This document shows, piece after piece, positions 29,183-39,583 of a stretch of 64,000 bases of DNA. The translations under genes were made by a program, and so were the position numbers. The notes below the pieces were generated by a model. The model was given only the letters and a program-made list of their open reading frames with translations. It did no database searches and was not told the DNA's origin. The stretch spans positions 2,735,848 to 2,799,847 of the forward strand of contig CAJNOP010000014.1 in NCBI GenBank assembly GCA_905250075.1, in the 5' to 3' direction. The first letter of the stretch is position 1, and the number at the start of each line of letters is the position of its first letter. This DNA comes from Rotaria sp. Silwood1 (lineage: Eukaryota > Rotifera > Eurotatoria > Philodinida > Philodinidae).

Positions 29183-30688
29183 TTATGTGTAAGTCACCAG
29201 ATATTCGGGTAAGATCTGTTCGTTAGAATAGACAACAAAAGTGTCCCGACCATCTGTGGTCGATTCGAATTCGTTCGGACAAGTTTTCATTGTGTGATTG
29301 CCGAGACAGCTTCGACCGATTAGTACACGACAGATTAAGATTGTTCGTTCTTGAGCCACTTCATTCGATGTAGTATAGCAATGACTGACTTTCTGACTTG
29401 ATGAAAAATAGAAACCACAACCGTACGATGATCCTAATTGAAGCAGACAAGGAATAGAAAAATTCAGTCGATCAAATGGAATTTTACCGTGTAAGCCGAT
29501 TAGGCTTGAATCGAAGCCAGAATCGACAATTTGCAATGCTGCTTCATGGGAACATCCATGAAAGAGAATACGTTCCGTATTGTGATGGCTGACACGAGCA
29601 TCGATATTCTCTTTGCAAGTTAAATACAATTTTGTGTGCAAAGAGTTGTGAACTTCATTGATGCTGACGATGCACGTCGGATCCAATTTTAAGAGATGAA
29701 TCACGTTTTGGAATGCATTCGACTCGACAGGAATTGGCGTCAAAAACTCATTCGTTTCAATCGGAATTTCTATTCGAGTGTCAAAAATGTGACGGGCTTC
29801 TTGCAGATCATTCAAAACCTCCTCTTTTGACGATGAACCCACTATCAAGCGCGTTACAGCTACTTTACCATGTTGAAATGACAGGCAAATGATGAGAGGA
29901 TAACGGTCGACTTGAGTGGATCGAACAATGCTTGTCACTTGTCTGCCCAGACAGTCTGGTACAAAGGTCAAAAGCCTAGAAAAATCAACCGGGTTAGTAA
30001 AGTGTTGATGAACAACTTACTTGAAATTATGGTTCTAATCCAATCACACTTACTTTTCATAGTCTACATCTTTTGTTCGATCGAAAGCCCAAGTAATGAA
30101 TTGGCTTCCAAGATAATCGACAATTACTTTGGAGCTTAGGACATTTGTATAGAAAATGTTCATCGCGATGCTATTCTTATGAAAGAGAAATAGAGCCAAA
30201 GGTTGAGGCTGAAAGAAAAAAATGTGCTGTATTTCGTTCGCAGGATGATAATATTACCTGGTCAATACGATACAATGATTCATTGAGAGCTTGATAAAGT
30301 GACTCCACATTGCTGTGTTTTGTAATTGATGGTGTTTCATTCTCATTTATGTACTCGTCATAATTTGAATGAAAATCAATCTCTAAAATGATGACACACA
30401 ATGAATAGAATTTGACAAAGAGATCATTATCAACAGGAATGCTTAGTTGATGGGTTGAATGCTGTTCTTCGCATGCGAAAGAGTCTATCGGATAGCAACT
30501 TACGTTCTACTGTGTTGTTTGCGTCGAACCAGCTTTCGTCAGTGTCGAGCTATACAATAAATAATAATAATATTCAAAATTCGTAACGTTGCAAAAGATT
30601 GACTTACTGCGTCACTATCACTGTTAGAATCGTTATTATCAATGAAATCAGAGTCTGAGGAGTAGGACGTTGTATTTTCGTCTTGCAT
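29183..30688 (-). CDS. UAS (thioredoxin-like) - PARP catalytic domain fusion protein
   Basis: Five exons on the minus strand: 30688-30608, 30549-30504, 30382-30258, 30208-30054 and 29975-29183. They join in frame to 399 residues. Residues 1-60 are acidic and Ser/Asp-rich. Residues about 66-225 match the UAS domain of FAF1: PLALFLFHKNSIAMNIFYTN and YLGSQFITWAFDRTKD parallel the FAF1 core, which ends FITWAWDLTKD. Residues about 226-399 form a PARP catalytic domain: RILFHG (H275), YGCGFYF (Y325) and FVVYSNEQILPEYLVTY near the end. The position of the PARP1 catalytic Glu is Thr381, so mono- rather than poly-ADP-ribosylation is expected. FAF1-type UAS domains bind long-chain unsaturated fatty acids. 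The joint role is inferred only. No UBX, UBA, WWE or zinc finger is seen. Confidence 0.85.
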
Positions 30689-31200
30689 CGTTGATCTATT
30701 GTGAAAAAGTCGAATGTATACCATTCTGATTAATCTGATTAATTTTATACCGGAACTCTCACAAAATACACATTGGGTTTTTTCCCAATGACAAAATGAA
30801 ACCGAGTGGAGCGTTCGTAGAAAGAGAAAAGAAATCGAAAGCAAATATGTGCAGACAGCAAGCATGTTAGTTGACTTTGAAGATAATGACGTCATAATTT
30901 TGGTTTTTTCCAGCATATGTAAAAGAAAAAGTATGGTGTTTTGTGAATTTATTTTCACTTTATTCGTATAAGTTTGCAGAAATTTTCATTTAAGAAAATA
31001 TGAATGCTACCATGTGAACAAGTGTTGGCAACGTGTAAACATAGCAGAAACATGCTACAGACTTATCGAGGTCGCTTTCGTCGCGTCTTCAATTAGTTTC
31101 CACTAGGGATGTTATTTTCTTGTTAGTTGAAAATAAATATAAATTAATTGTATTTAATTTATGATTAAATAAATTATACATTAAGTTAAAGTATTCTATT

Positions 31201-31899
31201 TAGAGGTGTAAGCCGAAGGGTCAAACGGTGGCGGCTGTTTTAATGGTCCAACTTTTTTCCCATGGCGACGGCGGCTTTAATTGAAAATTTTTTTTCATAG
31301 CGGCGGCTACTACACTTTATGTTTTTCTGCACCGGCGGCGGCTTTGACAACCAAAAAGAAAAGAAATCTTTTTGCTCTTAAAAGGCGAGAAAATGATCGA
31401 TCGCATATGTATCGATGTCAATGGCGGCGGTGCTTCATATTATTATGAAAAATTTTCGTTCGTGGCGGCGGCGCAACGGCTGAACTAACTTTTTTCACAG
31501 CGGCAGCGTCTAAAAAACCCGTACCACTATCTGCCGGGGATGGCGTAGTAGCTCTATGCATCTGAGTTCAGAGATCAGAAGGTTCGATTCCTTCCCCCGG
31601 CATGCCGGTGTCATTGGGATAATGGTGTACGGTATCGGAAGAGAAGGTGACCAATCACTTTTAATATTGTTTTTCTTTACTCTTTATCTTTTCTTTGTGA
31701 TTCTTGTGTGTTTTTTTTCTCTTCCTCTGTTTGTTATCGTCATCCTATTCTTTGATTTCACTATCGTTTTATTTTCTATAAACACATGTACTGATAGGAC
31801 CACTAGGTCACAGTTTCTCGCATAATAAAAAAAAAACCGTACCACTATCTACGATTTCGTGGCGGCGGCGGCGGCGTAGCTGGATGGCTTACACATCTA
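31201..31899. mobile_element. Non-autonomous hAT element with GGCGGC clusters, carrying a nested SINE
   Basis: The inverted ends are TAGAGGTGTAAGCC (left) and GGCTTACACATCTA (right). They are flanked by an exact 8-bp target duplication ATTCTATT at 31193-31200 and 31900-31907. The TA-G-G ends and 8-bp duplication are diagnostic of the hAT superfamily. The interior has eight GGCGGC-type clusters separated by AT-rich sequence and no coding frame. Without the SINE at 31533-31836 and its duplication, the element is about 380 bp. Confidence 0.9.
31533..31836 (+). mobile_element. tRNA-derived SINE, copy 2 (inside the hAT element)
   Basis: The tRNA-like head (31533-31603) has box A TGGCGTAGTAG, box B GGTTCGATTCC, a 7-bp acceptor-type pairing GCCGGGG/CCCCGGC and a 5-bp T-stem GAAGG/CCTTC. 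The anticodon arm does not form a regular 7-base loop, so this is not a working tRNA gene. A pyrimidine-rich body follows, then the tail GCATAATAAAAAAAAAA. The target duplication CCGTACCACTATCT lies at 31519-31532 and 31837-31850. It inserted after the hAT element was in place. Confidence 0.92.
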
Positions 31900-31947
31900 A
31901 TTCTATTTCGTTTTCATGTCTCATGCCAGCAAAGCGAACAAGGGAAA

Positions 31948-32564
31948 TCGCTAGTATTTCAACAAACACGGACAGCTTTTTTTAATCGCAGCATAACCAT
32001 CTAAGAGCTATTATAAATCAATTGGTTTTCGAAAGAACAGAAAATTTCCTAACAGACTATCAACCAAGGCACAACATATCATATTAGATGTTATTACGTT
32101 CTTTAATAATCATAATAAACAATATGGTATTTATAAAAAGTCGACAGCTATGATTGAATATTTTGTATTGAAATTTTTTTCACCATAATTTAATTAAATT
32201 AATTTTTAAAATATAATAGGACCTAAAAGTAAACAGAATAAAACTATAATAACACCCCTAAGAAAATTAAAGAATATCTATATCTTGATGTGTACACAGC
32301 CATAATGAATAGATAAATATCCTTTCTCTTTCTCGCAGCAACAAACACTGTAACAAATAAAAATGTAAACAAACATATATGTGTCTGTTACCTTATCATC
32401 TTCTCTCTTCTTCCTTCTTCTTTTTTCATCTTTTTTATTTTCGTTTATTTTCCTCCTTCTTTTTTCTCCCCTCTTATTCAATTATTTCTCAAACATGATA
32501 TGTAGTGTTTAAATAGACTGTGTAACTTGTTAACCTTTTGGAACAATAAACTTTATATTAAAAA
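31948..32564 (+). mobile_element. Retro-inserted segment with 18-bp target duplication
   Basis: The 18-mer CAAAGCGAACAAGGGAAA flanks the segment at 31930-31947 and 32565-32582. The right end carries AATAAA about 18 bp before a short A-rich run, as at the 3' end of an mRNA or LINE. There is no inverted repeat at the ends. The inside has no recognisable protein; the purine/pyrimidine-biased tract at 32390-32475 is low complexity. The best reading is a LINE-mediated insertion of a truncated LINE or a non-coding transcript end. Confidence 0.6.
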
Positions 32565-32594
32565 CAAAGCGAACAAGGGAAAAAAAGACGTAAA

Positions 32595-32775
32595 AGCGCA
32601 ATGAAATTTGAACAAAAATAAAATCGTAAAAGGTGCATGTTTCTACGCATTTTTAATAGATTAAAGTATCCCAACAAGTACAAATTCGTTCGAAAATTCA
32701 ACACGTAAGGAAAGCGTTGTATGTGCACCTTTTATGATTTTATTCTCGTTAAAATTTCAAAGTGTTTTTTCGCTT
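32595..32775. repeat. Imperfect inverted repeat (MITE-like)
   Basis: The left arm (32602-32640) around AATAAAATCGTAAAAGGTGC and the right arm (32720-32759) around GCACCTTTTATGATTTTATT are complementary with few mismatches and surround an 80-bp centre. It lies directly after the duplicated target site of the preceding retro-insertion, so the insertion may have landed in this element. Confidence 0.55.
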
Positions 32776-34630
32776 GTATGCCCGACTGGGATGAAATATG
32801 AACAAAAAATAGAATAATTTAATTTAACTTGTAATTTATTGAATTATAAATTGAGTGAAAATAATTTCTGTTAAAAACTAAATGAACAAAAAAAATTTAT
32901 ATTTATTTAAAATTCAAATTATTAACAATTTAATTTACATATAAATAAACTTGAAAGTTAATATATATTGACACCCACCTCTCCCCTCCCTTCTCTCCCA
33001 GTTTTTCCCACTGGCGGGTTCCGTCGTTAGCATAAGATATTTGAACAGCGGTCGGCAAAGTTCTCTACCGCAAATATTTTGATGGATGTAGATAAATAGT
33101 CCACCGAAAATTTATAGATAGCTGGTAATTTCAATCGAGTAGTCACTTGATGGCTTTAGTTCTAAAGTAAAGGGAATACGTGAGACAGAATAAACGTAGA
33201 TGGAAATGATCCGTGGATCTTTATTGTCATGATTGCAACAGATGACAGGCAGTACTAGTTATGTGCATTTTTATGAAATGAATGAAGACTAAATCTTTAG
33301 TTGTATAGAGATCAATAAATGCCCCTGATTATAACAGAATACAATAAAGGTCTTATCATGCAGTACGAATGTATTCGACTGTAGGACTCATAACCTTCTC
33401 GTCTATAGCTAGAGGACCTTGGTAGTGCAAGGATGTGGATACGAATGAAGACGAGATCAATATCCATACCTACCTACCACATCCCGCACCGTGAATTGTC
33501 AACCGTATACCAGTAGCAGTGTATCGAATATTTAACGGTGAAAAAGGTTTTTTGATCGAGTGTTCAGAAGATTATTATTGTATGATAAAAGTATTCAAAA
33601 AATAAACCAGAACCAGTATGTTTGACAAGCAGAAAGTAGGGATCCATTCAAGAAACTGAAACTTTTCAAAAGAAAATTTTCTCTGAAACAGGATGTCTAG
33701 TTCATCATAGACAAATGCATAAAAATTATTTAAACTATATTTTCGTGTTCTAATCCACTCCGATGATTCCTGAAGCAGTATTCCGTGAATTTCCGGCGAA
33801 AACCCGCAGGAAACACACCGTTTTCAGCTGGAACCCGCGAGAAAATGCCAGGAATTCGACGCAGAAATCCGGTGACTGTATCCGGCTGCTGATTTTCCAA
33901 AGTTCCTGTCGGTTTCTCCCAGAACCGGATAAATCAGGTCACTTGATCCGTTCACCGGAATACTGCTTCCATGTTCCGTCGATTTCCGGTGCTTTCCTGT
34001 GGGAACCGGCCCGTATTTCTCGACCTGGGAAGGATTAAAATTATTAAAGATATTGCATTAAAAAGAGTAAGAGAAATTGTGTAATATAGCAGATGTTCTG
34101 ACCTTTTATGAAAAAATTTTAGCAGTTTTATGACAGTATTTCTGGAATATACGTTTGAAAGGTTATCGATTGATGTTTAATTGACTTGAAATCACAAATT
34201 TTGAGTTCTGTTTTAAAGAAATGCTATCGATAAATGTGGACATTCTATTTCATAGAAAAATTTTTTATGAAAATCGTCTATGGCTAAAATATAGATCTCG
34301 CTTTTTGTTTTTCATATATGGATTCCGTTTTTTTCGTAACACATATATCCAAGAGTAAAATTCCTTGAGCAATCGTCCAAACAAATTTGTCCCTACCAAG
34401 TTGATCGAATCGTATTGCTATAGATTCAATTTATGTACAATGCAACTTAAAGATTTGAATTTTTTTGTGTGAATATGTTACAAACAATGGTTGTACTTTT
34501 GAGAGAAGTCACACATCAAAGGATAGCTTTATGATGAAATTATGTTCAAAATAGAGTACTTCGAAAAAAAAAACTCTTTTCCATCACTGTATGTTGATAG
34601 GTTTTTAAAGCTATCAATTTCTCTGTATAC
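32776..34630. other. Intergenic stretch with a GC-rich palindromic island
   Basis: Apart from the island at 33763-34030, listed separately, no gene or known element is supported. A moderately GC-richer segment at about 33000-33540 may be old transposon or gene debris but has no open frame of note. Confidence 0.5.
33763..34030. repeat. GC-rich palindromic island, likely non-autonomous element
   Basis: The sequence GAAGCAGTATTCCGTGAA at 33772-33789 is matched in inverted form by TTCACCGGAATACTGCTTCC at 33951-33970. Between and beyond them are many TTCCGG, CCGGT and CGCAGGAAA/TTTCCTGTGGG pairs in opposite orientation. The GC content is far above the flanks. The 91-codon open frame across it reflects the GC-rich repeat and has no domain. 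Confidence 0.6.
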
Positions 34631-35437
34631 TTAGGAGTGAAAGACAGTATCATGTACAGAAAGTGGAATACAGTGACTCTGCTGAGTCTTTAATTGGTCT
34701 ATGGTGACGTGTTGCAGCGAAGGTAATGTTATTTTCAGCGCGTTTATTTCACGCTTGTCGATGAGAAGTGCATCAAGATAGAGTTTTAAGTAGCATAGAT
34801 TGCCGTGTGATATCTTTTGACGGATAGGCCAGTTCATGAAATGTCGAATTTCTAGAAAATGAACATTTGGCATTAAACTAATCAAATTACCAAAACGATC
34901 TGAACGACAAGAGCCGATGGTAACATTTCGGAGACCAGAATGTCCAATACACTTGTAATTGCCAAAAAAATGAGCCTGAGAAAGATGCATTGTAATAAGT
35001 GACTCAAAATGTTGATTGAGAATGAACTCTAGAAGACGCCCATAACAAGAGTCAAGTGTACTGGATGGTGACGTAAGATGTAGATGAGTGAGATGAGGCA
35101 TGTAAATAGGATCAATGACTAATATCTGGTACTGCATCAAGTGTAACATTGTCAAGGCACGAACATTTACCAAGAGATGTAAGTCTATTTTGTCGCAACG
35201 TCGTTCAAGTTTGACAAAAGCAATACAGGGTGACAATTCACTAAGTACATATGAAGCCGACACTAGTTGATCGTCGATACCGGCACCAGCTTCTAACAAG
35301 ATACAATTCAGACGAGAATTGATGTTGCCAAATGCACATAAACGATCAGTCGGTGACAAATAAGCCAAAATGAGTAGCCATAGCTCATCAGAAAGTAGCT
35401 CAAGACAAGAAGCCAATGAAAAAACGTTGAGCATTGT
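34631..35437 (-). CDS. F-box protein
   Basis: A single frame gives 268 residues from the first ATG at 35437; the frame is open slightly upstream, so an extra 5' exon is possible. Residues about 10-46 fit an F-box (LELLSDELWLLILAYLSPTD, then a Phe-Gly-Asn-Ile-Asn segment). A leucine-rich C-terminal part follows with irregular repeats (LTHLHLT, LHLSQAHF, FLEIRHF, LYLDALL). As an F-box protein it would present substrates to an SCF ubiquitin ligase. It is shorter than many bdelloid F-box/LRR proteins, but the frame is clean. It has higher GC and different codon choice from the F-box gene at the left edge. Confidence 0.78.
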   Translation of the reverse strand, partial: TMLNVFSLASCLELLSDELWLLILAYLSPTDRLCAFGNINSRLNCILLEAGAGIDDQLVSASYVLSELSPCIAFVKLERRCDKIDLHLLVNVRALTMLHLMQYQILVIDPIYMPHLTHLHLTSPSSTLDSCYGRLLEFILNQHFESLITMHLSQAHFFGNYKCIGHSGLRNVTIGSCRSDRFGNLISLMPNVHFLEIRHFMNWPIRQKISHGNLCYLKLYLDALLIDKREINALKITLPSLQHVTIDQLKTQQSHCIPLSVHDTVFHS

Positions 35438-37753
35438 TTCGTTGGAAAATTGAAATGTCAATAGACACTAAAAAATGATTCATGTTTTTGGATCTTGCTG
35501 TTAATTGTTGCACTTGTAGGCACTTACATATGGATGTGGAAGAAAAGTTTAGAATTTCAATCAGAAAGAACCTACAGTTACATCAGTACTATTTTATTAA
35601 TATGACAGTAGGCTACCATATGACACTTTCAAAATAAGGGGTAAAAACGTAATAAACAGCAAGCAAAAAGAAAAACAACGAGACGAAAGAAAGAAAAATA
35701 AAAAAGAATATAAACAAAATGCGACAGAATACAAAAAAAAGAGGAGAGGAAGGCGGAGTAAAAGGAAGAAAGAGAGAAGAGAAACAAGAAAAATAGAAGA
35801 GAAAAAGAGACACATAGATGTACGTGGAGATATTTACTCAACAAAAGCAATCTACTTAAGTAGCAGTTTGATATTTCTCTTTCAAGTTTTTCTTTCTTTT
35901 TATCTAATAGAAATGACCATGGTTATTTCTTTTACTCTGTTTGAAATCATTCTAAGAAAAACACAGAAATAGAAAAGAGACAGTTCAATAGCAGACTTAT
36001 GCGTTTGCGGCAATATTTTTCCTATATATCTCTTAGAGTAAAAATCAAGAGGATTTTCATTTATTACAGAAAACATATTCCGTTCTGACACAAAGGAACA
36101 CGAATGCACTACTCTCATCTCAACTCGAAACTTTCGTTCCAATGTTTATTGATGAGTTTTTGGCAAAACAAAGCATGTTCATAATAACGATATCGATAGT
36201 GGCTTTTCCGATTTTGAGCATTTCAATGTTTCAAGAGAGCCCTGAACGTTCTTCACGTATTTGATAATGTTTGTTTTTCATGAGAGCTTACTAGTCAAAG
36301 ACAAACAAAAGTATTTGAAGGACTTCAATATTTTTATTTTTTATCCATTCATAAAGATATTTACTGAAGCCTTTGTTACTTGAGAGAAAAAACATGGACT
36401 CTGCTCTTACTAAAATGTATTGAATGTTTCGATTCTTTTCGATAGACTGAAACGCGATTAATATTTGAATTAGCGTATTCTCTAAATAATTGATCAAAAA
36501 GTGGAAATTTCGATGAAAGATGAACCCAGATAAGAAGAGTCAAGTCAGCTGCAAAACATGTGTTCAGAATGAATACCAAGGTAAGGGATAAGGTCACATT
36601 GAAGGACAATAAATGAATAGTAGCTCAGACTACTGCGTTGTGGGAGGCCAATGAAAATATGAAATACATTTGAGCTTTTCTCTACAAAAACTGGGTATGC
36701 TGGTCTGTCCTTCACCCAGAAGGAAAGAAGTTTTAACGAGCCACGAAGCATACTATGTCGATATAACTGAACTAAGAGTGCCGCATGCTACCATTTATCA
36801 TTGACTTTCTGATGGTCTACGTATAGAGCGAGTGTTCACACGTTGGCTGCACTGTTGTTGCTAACTTTCTGATAGATAAAAACGACTCGAATAGAAAAAA
36901 GACAGCTGAGACACAGTTCGAATTGCTCTATCGATTCGAGTCGATTAGTTTCCGTCCGATGTCTTATCATTTCCAGTATGAATTTTTCAAAAAGTTTAGA
37001 ATGTTTAGCAAGAAGAGATATGAGTCTCGTTTGATCTCATCTAGGAATACCTGCTATTAATTTGTTTAGTGAAAATATTTTGACTAATTTTTACTCCTCC
37101 GGATATCGATGCTAGTTTAATCACATATTAAAACAGTTTGCCAAGCAAGTAATAGTTTTCTTTTAATATTAATAGTTTATTGTGCCAAGTTAAGGTTCTC
37201 AAGAAAATAAGATAATGAGAAAAAGAAGGTAACATCAAATAAATAAAAAGAGTTTATAAGCGACGGTATCGATTTTGCTTCCAAATATCCATCATAGATG
37301 CACGCATGGTAGTATAAAGAATAAGAAATTCTATGTGAGATCTTAATCCCACTTATACTTTATTTGTACAACTGTATCCATATCCTCGCAACAACGTAAC
37401 GTTATATATATAAGATGATAAAAGGACCGGAAAATCCGATAAACGATGAAACAAGGAAAAATCCACATAACAACACGAAAGTAAAAGTACAAAATGAATT
37501 AGAAAAGTTCAAAATATATGACAGAAAAAGAAAAAACCATAGCGCATGACTAATAATAAGAGGAAAGCAGTGGAACATTAGTGAATATGTATTATCCTAT
37601 AGGTGAAGGCTGAAAATCCCTATGACTGCATTTGAAGAGGATATAGGTCATAACATTATAAAGATTTGAAATCGAGAGTTATGATTAAAGAGTGTATAAG
37701 TAGTAGTATTTAGTAAAACAGATGCTAGATACACACCTTTTTTACAGCTCAAA
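35438..37753. other. Intergenic stretch with possible gene debris
   Basis: A purine-rich low-complexity tract lies at about 35640-35815 (GAAAGA-type on the plus strand). On the minus strand, 36280-36780 reads partly like protein (SLKLLSFWVKDRPAYPVFVE) in a frame that soon breaks; it may be a remnant of an F-box/LRR-like gene, but I cannot support a model. Nothing else is recognised. Confidence 0.4.
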
Positions 37754-38164
37754 TCATGCAGTTCTATGTGGCATAAAGCAATTTTTATATGTAGATACAT
37801 CCAGTAATGTAATTGTATTTTTAAAAATACTCTTGTTGATTTCATTGGATGTTCTCAAATGCGAGTCAATCCATCCTGCTTTATTACGCTCTAGTANNNN
37901 NNNNNNNNNNNNNNNNNNNNNNNNNNNNNNNNNNNNNNNNNNNNNNNNNNNNNNNNNNNNNNNNNNNNNNNNNNNNNNNNNNNNNNNNNNNNNNNNTTCT
38001 AATTTGTTTGAAACACATAATCCAATATTATTATTATGGACAGGTATATTAATAACAATATTAGAATTTTGATTCACAAATCTTGATGAAACAGCAACCG
38101 GAAAATACTTGATTATTATTAGGTTTAAGTTCATTATTGTTGTTGACATAATAGAAATTATCAA
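37754..38164 (-). CDS. Possible gene fragment spanning an assembly gap
   Basis: The minus strand is open on both sides of the N run. The right flank reads NQNSNIVINIPVHNNNIGLC towards the gap. The left flank continues with NKAGWIDSHLRTSNEINKSI and ends in a stop at 37754. Codon choice resembles real genes here. Because the gap has an arbitrary length, continuity of frame cannot be shown. No family is recognised. Confidence 0.3.
   Translation of the reverse strand: MIISIMSTTIMNLNLIIIKYFPVAVSSRFVNQNSNIVINIPVHNNNIGLCVSNKLEXXXXXXXXXXXXXXXXXXXXXXXXXXXXXXXXXXLERNKAGWIDSHLRTSNEINKSIFKNTITLLDVSTYKNCFMPHRTA
37897..37996. other. Assembly gap of 100 N
   Basis: Exactly 100 undetermined bases, a conventional scaffold-gap length, so the true size is unknown. 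Confidence 1.
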
Positions 38165-39232
38165 GTGTTAATTGTTGTCAGACATTTTCATTTCGGTTAC
38201 CTTTAGGCATCTTGTTCAATATGAAATATGTGCCAATATCTTTCTGTTTTTACTTATTTTTTCCAAGGAATGTTTGCTAAAAGTTTTAATTTGATACGAG
38301 CATATGCCGATCACAAAATAGAATAAAATACTTGTGAAGATATCTATCATACAGATATTGTTTATAGCAAACAGAGGGTCGGCACAGACACTATTATAGA
38401 AAAAATGTTTTTGAAGTTCGAAGAACAACAGCCTTGCAAATTGTTAGTGACAATTGTTTTAAAGAAAGAAGGGCTAGCTCCTTACAAACTCCCTCTAAAT
38501 ACGCCCCTGCATTTCTTTTTTTTGTAAAGCATATTTGCAGTTTCATACTTAAATATAGGTACAATGCATCGATGTTTTACTGAACACAATTAGTACCAAA
38601 AAAATTAACGAAGAAGACGAGACAAAAACATAATTCCACCAATGCTATTCACCCTAAATCATATATAATTCAAGTAATTGAGCTAATCATATAGTTACTT
38701 GCTACAAATAGTTAAAAAGAAGCTCCAAATCAACTATGTTCACATAATGAATCTATTTCTATACAGATGTAAAAGGTCCAACTGTCGCTATGAAATATTT
38801 TCAAAAAAAATTAAAACGGGACCCATAGCAGTCGGAATATTATTAAGAAATTATCGATCTTTCTAAAACATAAAAAGGCATAGGGGTATTAGTAAACGAA
38901 ATACTCAACGGTATTTTCATCTACTCCTCGAAGAAAAATTACTGAGAGAACTGGACTTGCTATTGTGTTACTGATAAGCTTAAAGGCTGGTATATTTTTA
39001 TTTCCGGTACTACTTGCTTTTGTTCTCGGAATGTAGCTTCCACTTATATAATCAAACTCTTCTGCCTATAAAAAATATATGAAAATTGGTCGACTGGTCC
39101 GACTCATTTCTATTCTTCTTTAACGTTTTAAATAAATTTCTTTGGTATAAATTGTCAATTACATATTAAAAGTTTTTTAGCATTATCAACAAAAAAAATA
39201 GCAGTAAATATTGTTAATGATAAGGTTACAGT
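38165..39232. other. Intergenic stretch with no supported feature
   Basis: AT-rich sequence without a coherent coding frame or clear repeat. Confidence 0.5.
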
Positions 39233-39364
39233 CTAGAATGTCTTTTCGAAAATGTCCTTGGACGAAATGTTCTTTATTCTTTCGTCCTTACATATATATG
39301 TATGTGAGAGGACGAAAAAATAAAGGACATTTCGTCCGAGGACATTTTCGAAAGGACATTCTAG
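39233..39364. mobile_element. Short hairpin MITE (about 130 bp)
   Basis: The segment is nearly a perfect palindrome. CTAGAATGTCTTTTCGAAAA on the left pairs with TTTTCGAAAGGACATTCTAG on the right, and TGGACGAAATGTTCTTTATT pairs with its complement closer in. The loop is a TATATA-type core near 39295. TA occurs at both outer edges (39234 and 39362), compatible with a TA target duplication as in Tc1/mariner-derived MITEs. Confidence 0.75.
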
Positions 39365-39583
39365 CATGTAGTCAATGATAATGTACGAGTAACACTAAGA
39401 TATTTATATTTTAAATCAATTAGTTGAATTATTTGTACTGTTGATCCAGTTAGATTAAATCAATAACCATTGTTTTTTTTTATAGAATTTTTTGACAATG
39501 CGAAAACTGTTCATTTTGTTGAGCGCTGCTTCGTCACTTCTTTTTTTTAAAATTCAATGACTTTAAGACGAAAGGAAGCCAAC

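Noticed and set aside
32278-32481. Basic Lys/Arg-rich open frame
   Set aside because: It is a translation of a pyrimidine-rich low-complexity tract inside the retro-inserted segment.
33763-34038. 91-codon protein
   Set aside because: The frame lies wholly within a GC-rich inverted-repeat island and has no recognisable domain.
35597-35850. Three overlapping minus-strand frames rich in Phe, Leu and Ser
   Set aside because: All come from one purine-rich tract on the plus strand; low complexity, not membrane proteins.
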